The position numbers and the translations under genes were made by a program. A DNA stretch of 64,000 nucleotides from Mycolicibacterium aromaticivorans JS19b1 = JCM 16368 (GTDB taxonomy: Bacteria > Actinomycetota > Actinomycetes > Mycobacteriales > Mycobacteriaceae), in assembly GCF_000559085.1 (NCBI RefSeq), contig NZ_JALN02000003.1, positions 1 to 64,000 of the forward strand. Reading direction: 5' to 3'. A model generated the notes under the pieces. The model was given only the letters and a program-made list of their open reading frames with translations. It made no database searches and had not been told where the DNA came from. Of the stretch, positions 17,151-26,577 are shown in pieces (positions within the stretch are counted from its first letter, which is position 1; the number at the start of each line of letters is the position of its first letter).

Positions 17151-18173
17151 CTACGCGCTGGTCACGCCCCGTTCGCTCAGCCACGACATGGGGTCCGTCT
17201 TGTCCGATCCATTGATATGCACTTCAAAGTGCAGATGCGGACCCGTCGAATTGCCACGGTTCCCCATTGTCGCGATTGGATCACCGGCGAAAACGCGATC
17301 GCCAACCTGCACGGTGGCGGTATCAATATGGCCGTACAGCGTGACTGTGCCGTTTGCATCGCGGATCTTGACCCACATGCCGAACCCCGGCGTTGGCCCG
17401 GCGGCGATTACCACCCCATCCGAAGCGGCATATATCGGCGTACCGATCGCGTTGGCGATGTCGAGTCCGCCGTGCAGGGTTCCCCAACGGTTGCCGAACT
17501 CTGATGTCAAGATGCCGCGGGTGGGGAACACGAACGGTGGGCGCCGCAGTCGGGCTTCGCGCGCGGCTCGCTCGTCGGCGAACGCGACGCCACGGGAGAG
17601 TTCCTCTCGGTGGATCGTCGAGTCCGCAGTGTTGCTGACGGCGACGATTTGGACACCACTAGCTTCCTGAGTCTGGGGAGGTTGCGAATTGCGAGCGGAG
17701 GCTGAGGCACTCGCCGCAGCTGCCTGTGCTCCTGAGGTGTTGCCTGCGATATTTATTGCCGCAGCGACTGCCCCTGCGGCGACGGCAGTTGCCACCAACG
17801 TCCCGCGGAATGCTGCTTCGCGACCCGCTGTGACGTGTTTGCGATGTCTGCCGGCCGCCGATCGATGCTGATGAGCCGGCGTATCCGCATCGCCGGCCCG
17901 TATGGATCTGAGGACGGGATTTGGCTTGGGCATGGGTGCTGCATGACGAGTGCTTCGTGGCGGCAGCAGGAAGAGCGGCCATTCGCGGAATAGGTCGCTT
18001 GTGTCGTCGAGTTCAGGTGACGCGAGGACAGCGATGTCGGTGGCGAACGGGTTTAAATCTCTTATCGGAGAGGATATTACGTCGAACCTGATGACGGGGA
18101 AGACGTCGGTGACCTCAGTGTCACATCGGCGTTTTCGACGCGCAATGGGCTGCCCTGCGCGGAGGTGTGACAC
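17151..18173 (-). CDS. M23-family (LytM) peptidoglycan metallopeptidase with transmembrane anchor
   Basis: Up to 341 residues. The N-terminal ~80 residues are cytoplasmic (EFDDT-like segment SPELDDTSDLFREWPLFLLP), then Arg/His-rich sequence, one membrane helix (GTLVATAVAAGAVAAAINIA), an Ala/Ser/Gln linker, and a LytM domain. Zinc ligands are visible as HGGLDIANAIG (H, D) and HLHFEVHING (HxH), with the GNRGNSTGPHLHF context. It would cut peptidoglycan cross-bridges. Start codons are TTG 18176, GTG 18173 or ATG 17933; I keep the long form because the N-terminal segment resembles mycobacterial homologues. Confidence 0.85.
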   Translation of the reverse strand: MSHLRAGQPIARRKRRCDTEVTDVFPVIRFDVISSPIRDLNPFATDIAVLASPELDDTSDLFREWPLFLLPPRSTRHAAPMPKPNPVLRSIRAGDADTPAHQHRSAAGRHRKHVTAGREAAFRGTLVATAVAAGAVAAAINIAGNTSGAQAAAASASASARNSQPPQTQEASGVQIVAVSNTADSTIHREELSRGVAFADERAAREARLRRPPFVFPTRGILTSEFGNRWGTLHGGLDIANAIGTPIYAASDGVVIAAGPTPGFGMWVKIRDANGTVTLYGHIDTATVQVGDRVFAGDPIATMGNRGNSTGPHLHFEVHINGSDKTDPMSWLSERGVTSA

Positions 18174-18618
18174 CAACTCGAGAGGTCCTTACCGTTACCA
18201 GTCTGTTATTTGGTTGACGAGACGCTAACGGAATGAACACCTTTGGGCAAGCGATAATGTGGTCGTTGTTACCCAGGTGACGGTCTGATGCAGAGCTCGT
18301 CGCTCGGCCACTCGTGAGACGGCACGACCGGGATCTGCGCCACGAGCGCGATCCGCGGTTTGCTGTACGAACGTAGTAGATACGTGTGAAGATCCCGAGA
18401 CCCGTCGGGCCGTCGACGGTGCCCGCGCGGATTGGGGGGCCGGGGCGGGTGCGAATAGTCTGCACCCGCCCCAGCGGGGACACCGCAATTGGGGGTATTG
18501 CGGGTTGGCGGCTGTCGCCAACAACTACCTAGCATAGTACGTAGCTACTACGTAGTGTACGCTTCGAGCCGGGACGGTCGAACGATCGCTGCGGTCGACG
18601 CTTGTGGCAGGAGGACTG
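18174..18618. other. Divergent promoter region between the M23 peptidase and ctaD genes
   Basis: About 440 bases without a gene. It contains two TACGTAG-type sites, a loose one at 18366-18385 (GAACGTAGTAGATACGTG) and a perfect one at 18538-18554. Confidence 0.6.
18538..18554. promoter_or_regulatory. Perfect palindrome TACGTAG-CTA-CTACGTA upstream of ctaD
   Basis: Two perfect 7-bp arms with a 3-bp centre lie about 65 bp before the ctaD start. This is the clearest example of the motif that recurs through the module. Confidence 0.6.
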
Positions 18619-20331
18619 GTGGTAACGGAAGCGCTGCCGATCGGACAATTACGGGCGCGCCGCCCATTTCCGGCTCGAATGGCCTCCAAGGGCAATCTGA
18701 TCTACAAGCTGGTGACCACCACCGATCACAAGCTGATCGGCATGATGTACTGCGTCGCCTGCTTCATCTTCTTCTTTCTCGGCGGATTGATGGCGCTGTT
18801 CATGCGTGCCGAGCTAACCGTGCCGGGTATGCAGTTCCTGTCGAACGAGCAGTACAACCAGTTGTTTACGATGCATGGCACGGTGATGTTGCTGTTCTAT
18901 GCGACGCCGATCGTGTTCGGGTTCGCGAACCTGGTTCTGCCGCTGCAGATCGGAGCGCCGGATGTGGCCTTTCCCCGGCTGAACGCATTGTCGTTCTGGC
19001 TGTTCTTATTTGGGGCGCTAATTGCGCTGGCCGGCTTCATTACTCCCGGTGGCGCGGCCGACTTCGGCTGGACTGCTTACACCCCACTGTCGAGCGCCAT
19101 CAATACCCCGGGTGCGGGTGCCGATCTGTGGATTCTGGGGCTGATCGTCGGTGGTCTGGGCACCATTCTGGGCGCGGTCAACATGGTGACGACGGTGGTC
19201 TGCATGCGCGCCCCCGGCATGACGATGTTCCGGATGCCGATCTTCACCTGGAACATCTTCGTGACGTCGATCCTGGTGCTGGTGGCCTTCCCGCTGCTGA
19301 CCGCCGCCCTGTTTGCGTTAGCTGCCGACCGTCACCTTGGCGCACACATTTTCGACCCCGCCAACGGTGGGGCGATCTTGTGGCAGCACCTGTTCTGGTT
19401 CTTCGGGCACCCCGAGGTGTACATCATCGCGCTGCCGTTCTTCGGCATCGTCTCGGAGATCTTCCCGGTGTTCTCGCGCAAGCCGATCTTCGGCTACACC
19501 ACACTGATCTACGCCACGATCAGCATCGCGGCGCTGTCGGTGGCGGTGTGGGCGCACCACATGTACGTCACGGGCGCGGTGCTGCTGCCGTTCTTCAGCT
19601 TCATGACGTTCCTGATCGCGGTGCCCACCGGCATCAAGTTCTTCAACTGGATCGGCACGATGTGGAAGGGCCGGCTCACATTCGAGACACCGATGCTGTT
19701 CTCCATCGGCTTCCTGGTGACGTTCCTGCTCGGTGGTCTGTCGGGTGTGCTGCTGGCCAGCCCGCCGATCGACTTCCAGGTCAGCGATACCTATTTCGTG
19801 GTGGCGCACTTCCACTACGTGTTGTTCGGCACGATCGTGTTTGCGACCTACGCCGGGATCTACTTCTGGTTCCCGAAGATGACGGGCCGGCTGCTCGACG
19901 AGCGACTGGGCAAGCTGCACTTTTGGCTGACGTTCATCGGCTTCCACACCACGTTCCTGGTGCAGCACTGGCTGGGCAATGAGGGCATGCCGCGCCGCTA
20001 CGCCGACTACCTGCCGTCGGACGGCTTCGAGACGCTGAATATCGTCTCGACGATCGGGGCGTTCATCCTGGGTGTGTCGGTGCTGCCGTTCGCCTGGAAC
20101 GTCTTCAAGAGCTGGCGCTACGGCGAGGTCGTCGCCGTCGACGATCCGTGGGGCTACGGCAACTCGCTGGAGTGGGCCACCTCGTGCCCGCCGCCGCGGC
20201 ACAACTTCACCGAGCTGCCCCGGATCCGTTCGGAGCGGCCCGCTTTCGAGCTGCATTACCCGCACATGATCGGGCGGATGCGCCGCGAAGCTCACGTCGG
20301 GCGTTTACATGATCCGGGCAACGGCAACTGA
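18619..20331 (+). CDS. ctaD: Cytochrome c oxidase (aa3) subunit I, accessory copy
   Basis: About 570 residues with 12 membrane helices, the catalytic subunit that reduces O2 at a heme a3-CuB centre and pumps protons. Heme and copper ligands are visible in [48 protein letters not shown] and [15 protein letters not shown]. The sequence follows chromosomal mycobacterial CtaD almost throughout, but the N-terminus and last ten residues differ. AGGAGG at 18609-18614 precedes GTG 18619; GTG 18604 is an alternative. No subunit II or III or assembly gene is nearby, so it must use partners encoded elsewhere. Its place beside CopC and a TACGTAG palindrome suggests conditional replacement of the housekeeping copy. 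Confidence 0.95.
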   Translation: MVTEALPIGQLRARRPFPARMASKGNLIYKLVTTTDHKLIGMMYCVACFIFFFLGGLMALFMRAELTVPGMQFLSNEQYNQLFTMHGTVMLLFYATPIVFGFANLVLPLQIGAPDVAFPRLNALSFWLFLFGALIALAGFITPGGAADFGWTAYTPLSSAINTPGAGADLWILGLIVGGLGTILGAVNMVTTVVCMRAPGMTMFRMPIFTWNIFVTSILVLVAFPLLTAALFALAADRHLGAHIFDPANGGAILWQHLFWFFGHPEVYIIALPFFGIVSEIFPVFSRKPIFGYTTLIYATISIAALSVAVWAHHMYVTGAVLLPFFSFMTFLIAVPTGIKFFNWIGTMWKGRLTFETPMLFSIGFLVTFLLGGLSGVLLASPPIDFQVSDTYFVVAHFHYVLFGTIVFATYAGIYFWFPKMTGRLLDERLGKLHFWLTFIGFHTTFLVQHWLGNEGMPRRYADYLPSDGFETLNIVSTIGAFILGVSVLPFAWNVFKSWRYGEVVAVDDPWGYGNSLEWATSCPPPRHNFTELPRIRSERPAFELHYPHMIGRMRREAHVGRLHDPGNGN

Positions 20332-20501
20332 CGCGCTCCCATGGAAGCGGCATATGAAGGCGGTCCTCGCGAGGCCATTCTCGGTGCGACAGGTCGTTCG
20401 TGCTGTTGTCGAGCGAACCGGTGGAGAGTGCCCCGATGACGCTGGGGCACTGGCTGTTTCACATCGGCGCGTCGTCAGTGTCGGGGGCCCTCGCCGAGGG
20501 G

Positions 20502-20539
20502 TTGACCCTAAGCATGTATATATGCGTATAATTGCATTT
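20502..20539 (+). promoter_or_regulatory. Sigma-A type promoter giving a leaderless mRNA, with an overlapping operator-like element
   Basis: TTGACC at 20502-20507 and a consensus TATAAT at 20527-20532 are 19 bp apart. Seven bases after the -10 comes ATG 20540, so transcription should begin at or next to the start codon. Between the hexamers lies GCATGTATATATGC, an AT-rich near-palindrome where a metal-sensing repressor could sit. Confidence 0.65.
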
Positions 20540-23095
20540 ATGACCGAGCGGGACGACATTGATCGCGGGCGCAACGCCAACGGACAGCCAGCGCACCAGA
20601 CGCTGGCGCTGGAGCTTGTCGACTTGTTGCCGGGGAGCGATGATCGCTGCGCTGAGCGATTAACGCACGAACTGGCTGAAAACACGGTCGTCGACAAGGT
20701 GCATGTCATCGACCGAGACACGCTCAAGCCGCGCCTGTGTGTTCACTACGACGCGGATGCCGTGACGGCGTCAGAAATTCAACGGCATGCGCTGCAGGCG
20801 GCGCAGACCATCAACACCGAGTACGGCCACCTTCGTTGGGCGATGGTTGAGACGGAGGGTGTAGCCCCAGCGCAATCAGCCGCCCTCATCGACCGGCTGT
20901 CCTCCACGCCCGGTGTTGTGGCCGCGGTCGTCACCCGTGATTCAGTCGAGGTGGAATTCCAACGAACGCGAGTGACCGCTCAGGAACTCGTTGACATCAT
21001 CGCTGCCGGGCCCGCACCGACACCGCCTGCGTCAAGCGCCACCGCGTTCGACGACCGCCATGCCGGGAAAGCGGACGACCACTCGGAACACGAGCATAGC
21101 CACGGCGGAATCTTCGGGGAGCGAAGCGAACTCATCTTTGCAGGACTTGCTGGAGCATTGTTATTGGTCGGGTGGCTGCTGGCCACATTCACCGATACGC
21201 CGCGCCCTGCTGAGTTGGTTGTTTATTCTGCGGCATTCTTCTTCGGGGCCTTCTTCACGGTTCAGGAGGCGTTCGCCAGCATCCGACAGGGACGCTTCGA
21301 GATCGACTTCTTGATGCTGATCTCCGCGGCCGGCGCGGCTGCACTTGGTGAAGTTCCCGAAGGCGCTCTGCTGCTCTTCTTATTCAGCGTAGGTCACGCG
21401 CTCGAGGGCTACGCGATGGGCCGAGCCCGCCGGGCCATCGAGGCCCTCGGGGAGCTTGCCCCGAAGACGGCATTAGTCCGACGTGATGGCACGGGCGAGA
21501 CCGTGGAGGTGCCTGTGGCCGACCTCCGCATCGGTGACATCGTCGTCGTACGCCCCAACATGCGCCTCGCCGCAGACGGCTTTGTCGTTGCCGGTTCCAG
21601 CAGTGTCGATCAGGCCCCAGTGACTGGTGAGAGTGTTCCCGTCGACAAGAAACCGGTACCGGACATCGCGGCGGCTGCCGCGACGCCTGACCTCGTCGAC
21701 TCGTCGGCTCGGGTGTTCGCCGGAACCATCAATGGTGCTGGTGCCCTTGAGATTCAGGTGACGCGTCTGGCCGAGGACTCCACGCTGGCCCGAGTGGTCA
21801 GACTGGTCGCCGAAGCGCAGACCAAGACAACGTCGGCACAGCGATTCACCGACCGGTTCCAACGGATCTTTGTGCCGGCGGTGCTGGTGGGCGTCTTCCT
21901 ACTGCTGTTCACGGGAGTCGTCGTCGACGAGCCTTTCACGGCAACGCTCTACCGCGCGCTTGCGGTTCTCGTTGCCGCTAGTCCCTGCGCATTGGCGATT
22001 GCGACACCGAGTGCTGTGCTTTCGGGCGTCGCCCGCGCTGCGCGGGCCGGCATATTGATGAAGGGCGGGGCGGCACTTGAGGCGCTGAGCCGCGTTGACG
22101 TGCTGGCGTTCGACAAGACCGGAACCCTCACCCAGGGCCGACCGCGGATCGCGGATGTCATTGTGGCCGAGGGTGTCGACGAAGTCGAGCTGCTCACAAT
22201 CGCAGTGGCGGTAGAGGAACAAAGCGATCATCCATTGGCGGCTGCCATCGTCCGCGATGGCCGCGAACGCCTAGCCGGGGCAACGACACCGAAGGCGACC
22301 GACGTACGCGCGCTGAGCGGCCTCGGCGTCGTCGCAACCGTCGACGGGGTAGAGGTTCGTATCGGAAAGAGCGAGCTCTTCCTTGATGCGGATCCGCCGC
22401 CTACATCCCTCGCGGCGCGGATCGACGGACTTAAGAACGCCGGTCGAACGACCATGCTCGTGCGGGCAGGCGAGCGCTGGCTGGGCGTGATCGGCCTGAT
22501 GGACGTGCCACGCCCGGAGGCGTCAGAAGTCATCCAACGCCTGCGCGGACTCGGGATCCGCGACACCATCATGTTGTCCGGCGACAATCAGCAGGTGGCC
22601 GACGCAGTCGCGGCAGACGTCGGCGTTTCCTACGCTCGTGGCAACCTCATGCCCGAGGACAAAGTGTCCGAGATCGCCGCGCTGGAGGAGCAGCTCGGGC
22701 GGGTGGGCATGGTTGGCGATGGTGTCAATGATGCGCCCGCGATGGCGCGGGCAAGCGTGGGAATCGCAATGGGCGCAGCCGGATCCGACGTGGCATTGGA
22801 GACCGCCGATGTCGCCTTGATGGCAGACGATCTCAAAGCGCTGCCTTTCGCGGTACACCTCAGTCGGCGCTCCTCACGAATCATCAAACAGAATCTGTGG
22901 GCAAGCCTCGGCATCGTCGCGGTTCTGATCCCAGCCACGGTAATGGGCCTCGGAATCGGGCCCGCGGTCCTCATCCACGAGGGATCCACGCTGATCGTCG
23001 TCGCTAACGCGCTCCGGCTACTCGGACTACCCATGTTGTCGATTACATCCGCCGGGCAGAGCGTTGAGACTTCGGGACGATCGCCGAACTCCTAA
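20540..23095 (+). CDS. Heavy-metal P1B-4-type ATPase with His-rich linker (CtpD/CtpC-like)
   Basis: About 851 residues. The N-terminal ~160 residues form two divergent HMA-like folds without a CxxC motif, then a His-rich linker (HAGKADDHSEHEHSHGG, ~174-190). Core motifs: TGESVPVDKK, SPC in VAASPCALAIATPS (~482), DKTGTLTQG (~524), SDHPLAAAI, GDGVNDAPAM, and HEGSTLIVVAN in the last helix (~813). SPC with HEGST marks the P1B-4 group, which exports Co, Zn or Fe. ATG 20540 is supported by the leaderless promoter; the frame is open further upstream but overlaps the end of ctaD. No repressor gene is adjacent. Confidence 0.92.
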   Translation: MTERDDIDRGRNANGQPAHQTLALELVDLLPGSDDRCAERLTHELAENTVVDKVHVIDRDTLKPRLCVHYDADAVTASEIQRHALQAAQTINTEYGHLRWAMVETEGVAPAQSAALIDRLSSTPGVVAAVVTRDSVEVEFQRTRVTAQELVDIIAAGPAPTPPASSATAFDDRHAGKADDHSEHEHSHGGIFGERSELIFAGLAGALLLVGWLLATFTDTPRPAELVVYSAAFFFGAFFTVQEAFASIRQGRFEIDFLMLISAAGAAALGEVPEGALLLFLFSVGHALEGYAMGRARRAIEALGELAPKTALVRRDGTGETVEVPVADLRIGDIVVVRPNMRLAADGFVVAGSSSVDQAPVTGESVPVDKKPVPDIAAAAATPDLVDSSARVFAGTINGAGALEIQVTRLAEDSTLARVVRLVAEAQTKTTSAQRFTDRFQRIFVPAVLVGVFLLLFTGVVVDEPFTATLYRALAVLVAASPCALAIATPSAVLSGVARAARAGILMKGGAALEALSRVDVLAFDKTGTLTQGRPRIADVIVAEGVDEVELLTIAVAVEEQSDHPLAAAIVRDGRERLAGATTPKATDVRALSGLGVVATVDGVEVRIGKSELFLDADPPPTSLAARIDGLKNAGRTTMLVRAGERWLGVIGLMDVPRPEASEVIQRLRGLGIRDTIMLSGDNQQVADAVAADVGVSYARGNLMPEDKVSEIAALEEQLGRVGMVGDGVNDAPAMARASVGIAMGAAGSDVALETADVALMADDLKALPFAVHLSRRSSRIIKQNLWASLGIVAVLIPATVMGLGIGPAVLIHEGSTLIVVANALRLLGLPMLSITSAGQSVETSGRSPNS

Positions 23096-23293
23096 GCCTG
23101 ACGAGCGAATTTGAGGATATCGGTGATAGAACGCGGGTTGCCGACGTTGGCGAGATCACCTCTCTCGGTCTTGCGAGTCGTTCGCCACAGGAAATCGGTT
23201 GATTCGCGAGCGTTGTCGACACTGGACAAGATGAGATGTCGAGCCGATGATCACCTGAGGTAGTCAACTCCACCAAGATCGGAGCAGACTCGA

Positions 23294-23506
23294 ATGAACA
23301 CGATCCCAGGAATGACATATGCCGGTGCGGCCCTCGGTGTGGCAACCGCGGCCTGGTTCGTCGTCGGTTTTGACAGCCATCCCGATGGCGTCGGCCAATC
23401 ACTCCAGTACTTGAGCGGTTTCTTCGCCCTGGCGATCGCGACCCTGGCCATAAGCGCTACAGTCGTTGCAGTCTGTGGCGGCTGGATCGCCGACTTCGAG
23501 GAGTGA
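23294..23506 (+). CDS. Small two-helix membrane protein, function unknown
   Basis: A 70-residue protein, mostly hydrophobic, with helices near residues 7-24 (YAGAALGVATAAWFVVGF) and 40-65 (LSGFFALAIATLAISATVVA), and an acidic C-terminus IADFEE. GGAG lies 11 bases before the ATG. I do not recognise it. It follows the P1B-4 ATPase by 200 bases and could be an accessory of the metal module. Confidence 0.55.
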   Translation: MNTIPGMTYAGAALGVATAAWFVVGFDSHPDGVGQSLQYLSGFFALAIATLAISATVVAVCGGWIADFEE

Positions 23507-23623
23507 CCAACTATCGCGGCGCGTCACCGGCCCGCCCTCGCGGGCAATTGCGTTGGGGCATCATGTGGCGCGCAGCGATTGCTCTAACAGGCGGCGCGGC
23601 AGAGCCTCTCGGCTTCTTGCGCA

Positions 23624-24103
23624 TCACTTTTGCGGTGGCATCGGAGATGGCGATGGCGGCGGTGATGATAGCGACGTTCTGGGGCAGAGCGGGTCTACCC
23701 AGTCGCTGATCAATTTGTCGTTGGCGTCCGCTTCGGGATCGCCCTTCTGCATGCCGATCGTGGTGACGAAGTGCTCGATAGCGGCCTTCACCGAGTCCGG
23801 GGGACCGTACTTTTCCATCACGTCCGCAGCCGCCCGCGCAGCATCGGGCTGTTTGGACAGCATCAGGTCGAGGTAGCCGGTGGCGACATCTGAGCACGCA
23901 TCAGCGCCGAGCGGATCAGACGGTGGTGGTGGCGTCGCCGACGAAGGTGACACGGAGGGAGGTGATGACGATGCCCGTGAAGCCGGTGATGGCGTCTCCG
24001 TCGACGATGAGTTCGGACCAGATTTATCGCTGGAACAGCTCACCGCGATCGTCACCGCGACAATAGTTCCCGCGATCATGATTCCGTTCAACCGCATGCA
24101 CAT
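23624..24103 (-). CDS. Secreted lipoprotein, function unknown
   Basis: A 159-residue protein with a signal peptide and lipobox VTIAVSCSSDKS, so it is probably acylated at Cys-23. A Ser/Pro/Thr-rich spacer (to about residue 65) leads to a small globular domain with two cysteines (ADACSDVATGYLDLMLSKQP and WVDPLCP) that could form a disulfide, and a Pro-rich tail. Similar small lipoproteins are common in mycobacteria. Its promoter region carries a degenerate copy of the TACGTAG-like motif near 24290. Confidence 0.65.
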   Translation of the reverse strand: MCMRLNGIMIAGTIVAVTIAVSCSSDKSGPNSSSTETPSPASRASSSPPSVSPSSATPPPPSDPLGADACSDVATGYLDLMLSKQPDAARAAADVMEKYGPPDSVKAAIEHFVTTIGMQKGDPEADANDKLISDWVDPLCPRTSLSSPPPSPSPMPPQK

Positions 24104-24439
24104 TCTCCCTCACATCAGCGAAACAAGCAGGAGCCGCCACTCGCCACGACGGTGCCGAAATCAATGGTTGTGTCGCTTTGTCGGACGCACATCAGAAAAC
24201 AGCGAAACCCGTTACAAGCGAGTCCTTTAGCCGCAGGCTCACGCGAGCACGCACTTGAAAGCCCACGACCACCGCTGCACCTACCACGATCTACTTAGAT
24301 AGTACATAGATGATGGCGCTTGGTACACGCCAATCTCTGCTAAACCTTGAGAAATTGGGTTGATGTGCGCCTCAGAATAATTGGCGCAATCGAGGTGCAT
24401 GGTGGCGTTGCTTTTGATCTCTCCACCATCTCAGCCGCC
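24104..24439. other. Gene-free region with a degenerate regulatory motif
   Basis: About 335 bases with no supported gene. CTACTTAGATAGTACATAG near 24291-24309 resembles a decayed TACGTAG site upstream of the lipoprotein gene. Confidence 0.4.
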
Positions 24440-24790
24440 GGATAGGCTTGGCTGAACCTGCGCGACGGCTTGACATCCTTGGACTGGGAGTTCCACTCGG
24501 AACTCGGTACGGCCCGGTTCGGACTCGACCTCTACTTTGCCGTTGTGGGCATTGATGATTGACGCGACGATTGCCAGTCCTAGGCCGGAGCTGTTCATAG
24601 CGCTCGATCGTGCTCGGTCTACGCGTACCAGCCTGCCGGAATAGGGCGGGCAGGATTTCGGAGGGGATTCCCGGTCCGTCGTCGATGACCGTGAGCTCTA
24701 CGGCGTAGGGGAAATGCCGGATAGCGGTAGTGACCGTCACGCCGCCGAAGTGCGCTTCGTCGAGGACGCGCTGCTGCTGTCCCAACTGGA
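24440..24790 (-). pseudogene. Remnant of a sensor histidine kinase (ATPase domain)
   Basis: Only the C-terminal HATPase_c region is present, in two frames. One frame gives YAVELTVIDDGPGIPSEILP (the N and G1 boxes). The other gives SGLGLAIVASIINAHNGKVE and SEPGRTEFRVELP (the G2 box and end). The link is disrupted near 24610, and the sensor, HAMP and DHp parts are missing. No response regulator is adjacent. It is a decayed fragment, not a working kinase. Confidence 0.7.
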
Positions 24791-24841
24791 AGAGGCGCAG
24801 GATGGCAGACCAACGATCGGAAGCTCAACAAGTTTCTCTGG

Positions 24842-25114
24842 TTACATCTCGTCGTCGAGACTGGTCAGATCCTCGGCTAGACGCAGGTTCAGATCGATAT
24901 CCGCGACGGCGGCACTCCAATCGCCGCCGTGAGCTGCTCCGAATCCCTCCAGAGACAGACCAACGAGATACGAGACCGCCTCTTGCAGGTTCGGATCTTT
25001 CATTGCGTCGTCTAGCGCCTGCTGGAAGCGGCTTTGCTCCATCTCATGTGCGAGCGAACTCAACAAGCGAAACGCCAGTGCGCGCCGCTCGTAGTCGTTC
25101 GGCAGCTCGGTCAC
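24842..25114 (-). CDS. Hypothetical protein of 90 residues
   Basis: From GTG 25114 it reads VTELPNDYERRALAFRLLSS, a mostly helical protein with a segment LQEAVSYLVGLSLEGFGAAH and an acidic end LTSLDDEM. No family is recognised. The frame is open further upstream to 25309, but that part is low-complexity and Gln/Arg-rich, so I prefer the shorter form. It lies between the kinase remnant and the recombinase. Confidence 0.4.
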   Translation of the reverse strand: MTELPNDYERRALAFRLLSSLAHEMEQSRFQQALDDAMKDPNLQEAVSYLVGLSLEGFGAAHGGDWSAAVADIDLNLRLAEDLTSLDDEM

Positions 25115-25354
25115 GTCATTCCTAACGGATCGTTGCGCGCCGGCATTACGCCGCGACTTGCCAATCCTGTCAGGCCGCGAGCCATGAACGGTGCTGACAG
25201 GATGACGCAGTAGTAGTTGTTGTTGGCCGTCCGACTGTTCAGGCATCACGATCTGCGGAACCTGCTGTTGTCCAGGCCCTTTGGCCCCTGCCCACGGCAA
25301 GCCAGACACACAGCGGGGTCCCGGGGGCGGCTGTGTGGGGGAGCGGGGTATTCG

Positions 25355-26395
25355 TCACGTGGCGGGTGTGGGGTTATTTGTGTGGGGTGGTTCGAGGAGC
25401 CCGTAGAGGGGGTTTTGGGCTGCCGCTGCGCGGATCTCGGCGCCGGCGGCGGTGACGTAGCGTTGTGAGGTGGCCATGGATTCGTGGCCGAGCAGCTTCA
25501 TGAGTTGGTAGACGTTGACGCCGCTGTTGGCGAGTTCGGTGGCGAAGCTGTGCCTTAGTCCATGGGTGAGGGCTCCCCGAGCTCTGTCGCTGTCGACGCC
25601 AGCGCGGCGGAATGCTCGCAGGATTCGGTATTGCAGTGTGCCGCGGGTGATCCGGTTGCCGTCGGGCCCGACGAACAACGGCGCGGATGGCGCCCACCAG
25701 CTTAGGCGGCCCCCTCGGGCCGAACGCCGCTTGACCGTGGCGGGGAACCTGGTCGCGCGACTATCTAGGTAGTCCTCGAGAACCTCGACCAGCGCGGCTT
25801 CGATAGGCAGATAGCGGTCTTTGCCGCCTTTGCCGCGGACGTGGATGATCGCGGTGTTGTTATCGGCGGGTCGGACGTCGCCGATGTTCGCGCGGAGAAG
25901 TTCGTCGGCGCGAAGCCCCGCGAGTAGAGAGGTCAGGATGATCGCCTTATCGCGGGCCACCCAGTCGCTGGCGCGGTGCTCGCGGTCTTCGCTAAGAGTA
26001 TCGAGCAGCCGTTTGAGCGTGTTCGGCGCAAGGCTTTTCGGCAGTGTCTTGGCGATCTTGGGTCGGCCCACCATCGGCATCGGATTAGCGGGAATGAGTT
26101 CGCAGGTGAAGAGGAAGGCGCACAATACGTTCCAGGTCGACCAGCACCGCTGGATCGAGGCCGCCTCGTGAGTTTGGGCGTACTGCGCGAATGCACCGCG
26201 CATGCTTGCAGTTGTTATGTCGCTCAACGCCATTGCTGGCAGGTCGCTGCCGCTTCCGGCGATGAGCGCGGCGATGGCGTCGAAGTCCTGGCGGTAGGCC
26301 TTCATCGTGTGTGCTGACGGTTTGCGGGTGCCACGGTCGGCCAGAAACGCCGCGAACCACTCGGGGCGCCCGCGGGGTTCCCCGACACCTTCCAT
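25355..26395 (-). CDS. Tyrosine recombinase (XerC/XerD-like integrase)
   Basis: A 346-residue site-specific recombinase. The N-terminal SAM-like DNA-binding domain (about 10-115) contains SAHTMKAYRQDFDAIAALIA. In the catalytic domain the Arg is in LLAGLRADELLRANIGD, Lys in RGKGGKDRYLPI, His-x-x-Arg in THGLRHSFATELANSG, His in LLGHESMATSQRYV and the Tyr nucleophile in the same motif. It is Xer-sized and lacks the arm-binding domain of phage integrases. A 28-bp dif-like site begins 18 bp upstream of its ATG, so the enzyme and its likely substrate are adjacent. Confidence 0.93.
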   Translation of the reverse strand: MEGVGEPRGRPEWFAAFLADRGTRKPSAHTMKAYRQDFDAIAALIAGSGSDLPAMALSDITTASMRGAFAQYAQTHEAASIQRCWSTWNVLCAFLFTCELIPANPMPMVGRPKIAKTLPKSLAPNTLKRLLDTLSEDREHRASDWVARDKAIILTSLLAGLRADELLRANIGDVRPADNNTAIIHVRGKGGKDRYLPIEAALVEVLEDYLDSRATRFPATVKRRSARGGRLSWWAPSAPLFVGPDGNRITRGTLQYRILRAFRRAGVDSDRARGALTHGLRHSFATELANSGVNVYQLMKLLGHESMATSQRYVTAAGAEIRAAAAQNPLYGLLEPPHTNNPTPAT

Positions 26396-26413
26396 ACCGT
26401 TAGCCTAGCTTAG

Positions 26414-26441
26414 TTCGTGGATAACGAATGTTATCCATGAA
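26414..26441. other. Xer/dif-like recombination site 1 (left end of the defence island)
   Basis: The site has an 11-bp arm TTCGTGGATAA, a 6-bp centre CGAATG, and an 11-bp arm TTATCCATGAA. The 11-6-11 layout, with GATAA and TTATC facing the centre, is that of dif sites. The arms match those at 43599 except for one base. It sits between the recombinase gene and the TPR genes. Confidence 0.7.
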
Positions 26442-26577
26442 GCTCGCGTGTCGTCTGCAGGCCGAGCGGGGAAGTGCCCTTCAGCCGGGTTGGGCGTGCA
26501 GGGAACGATCGCTTCAGCGGCTTCCGTCTAGCCGTTCGGCGCGAAGGGGAGTGGTGGATCGTCTCAGGCTGGGTCAC

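Noticed and set aside
19318..20295. A 325-codon frame opposite ctaD
   Set aside because: The Arg/Gln/His-rich translation without a domain is an antisense shadow of a highly conserved gene.
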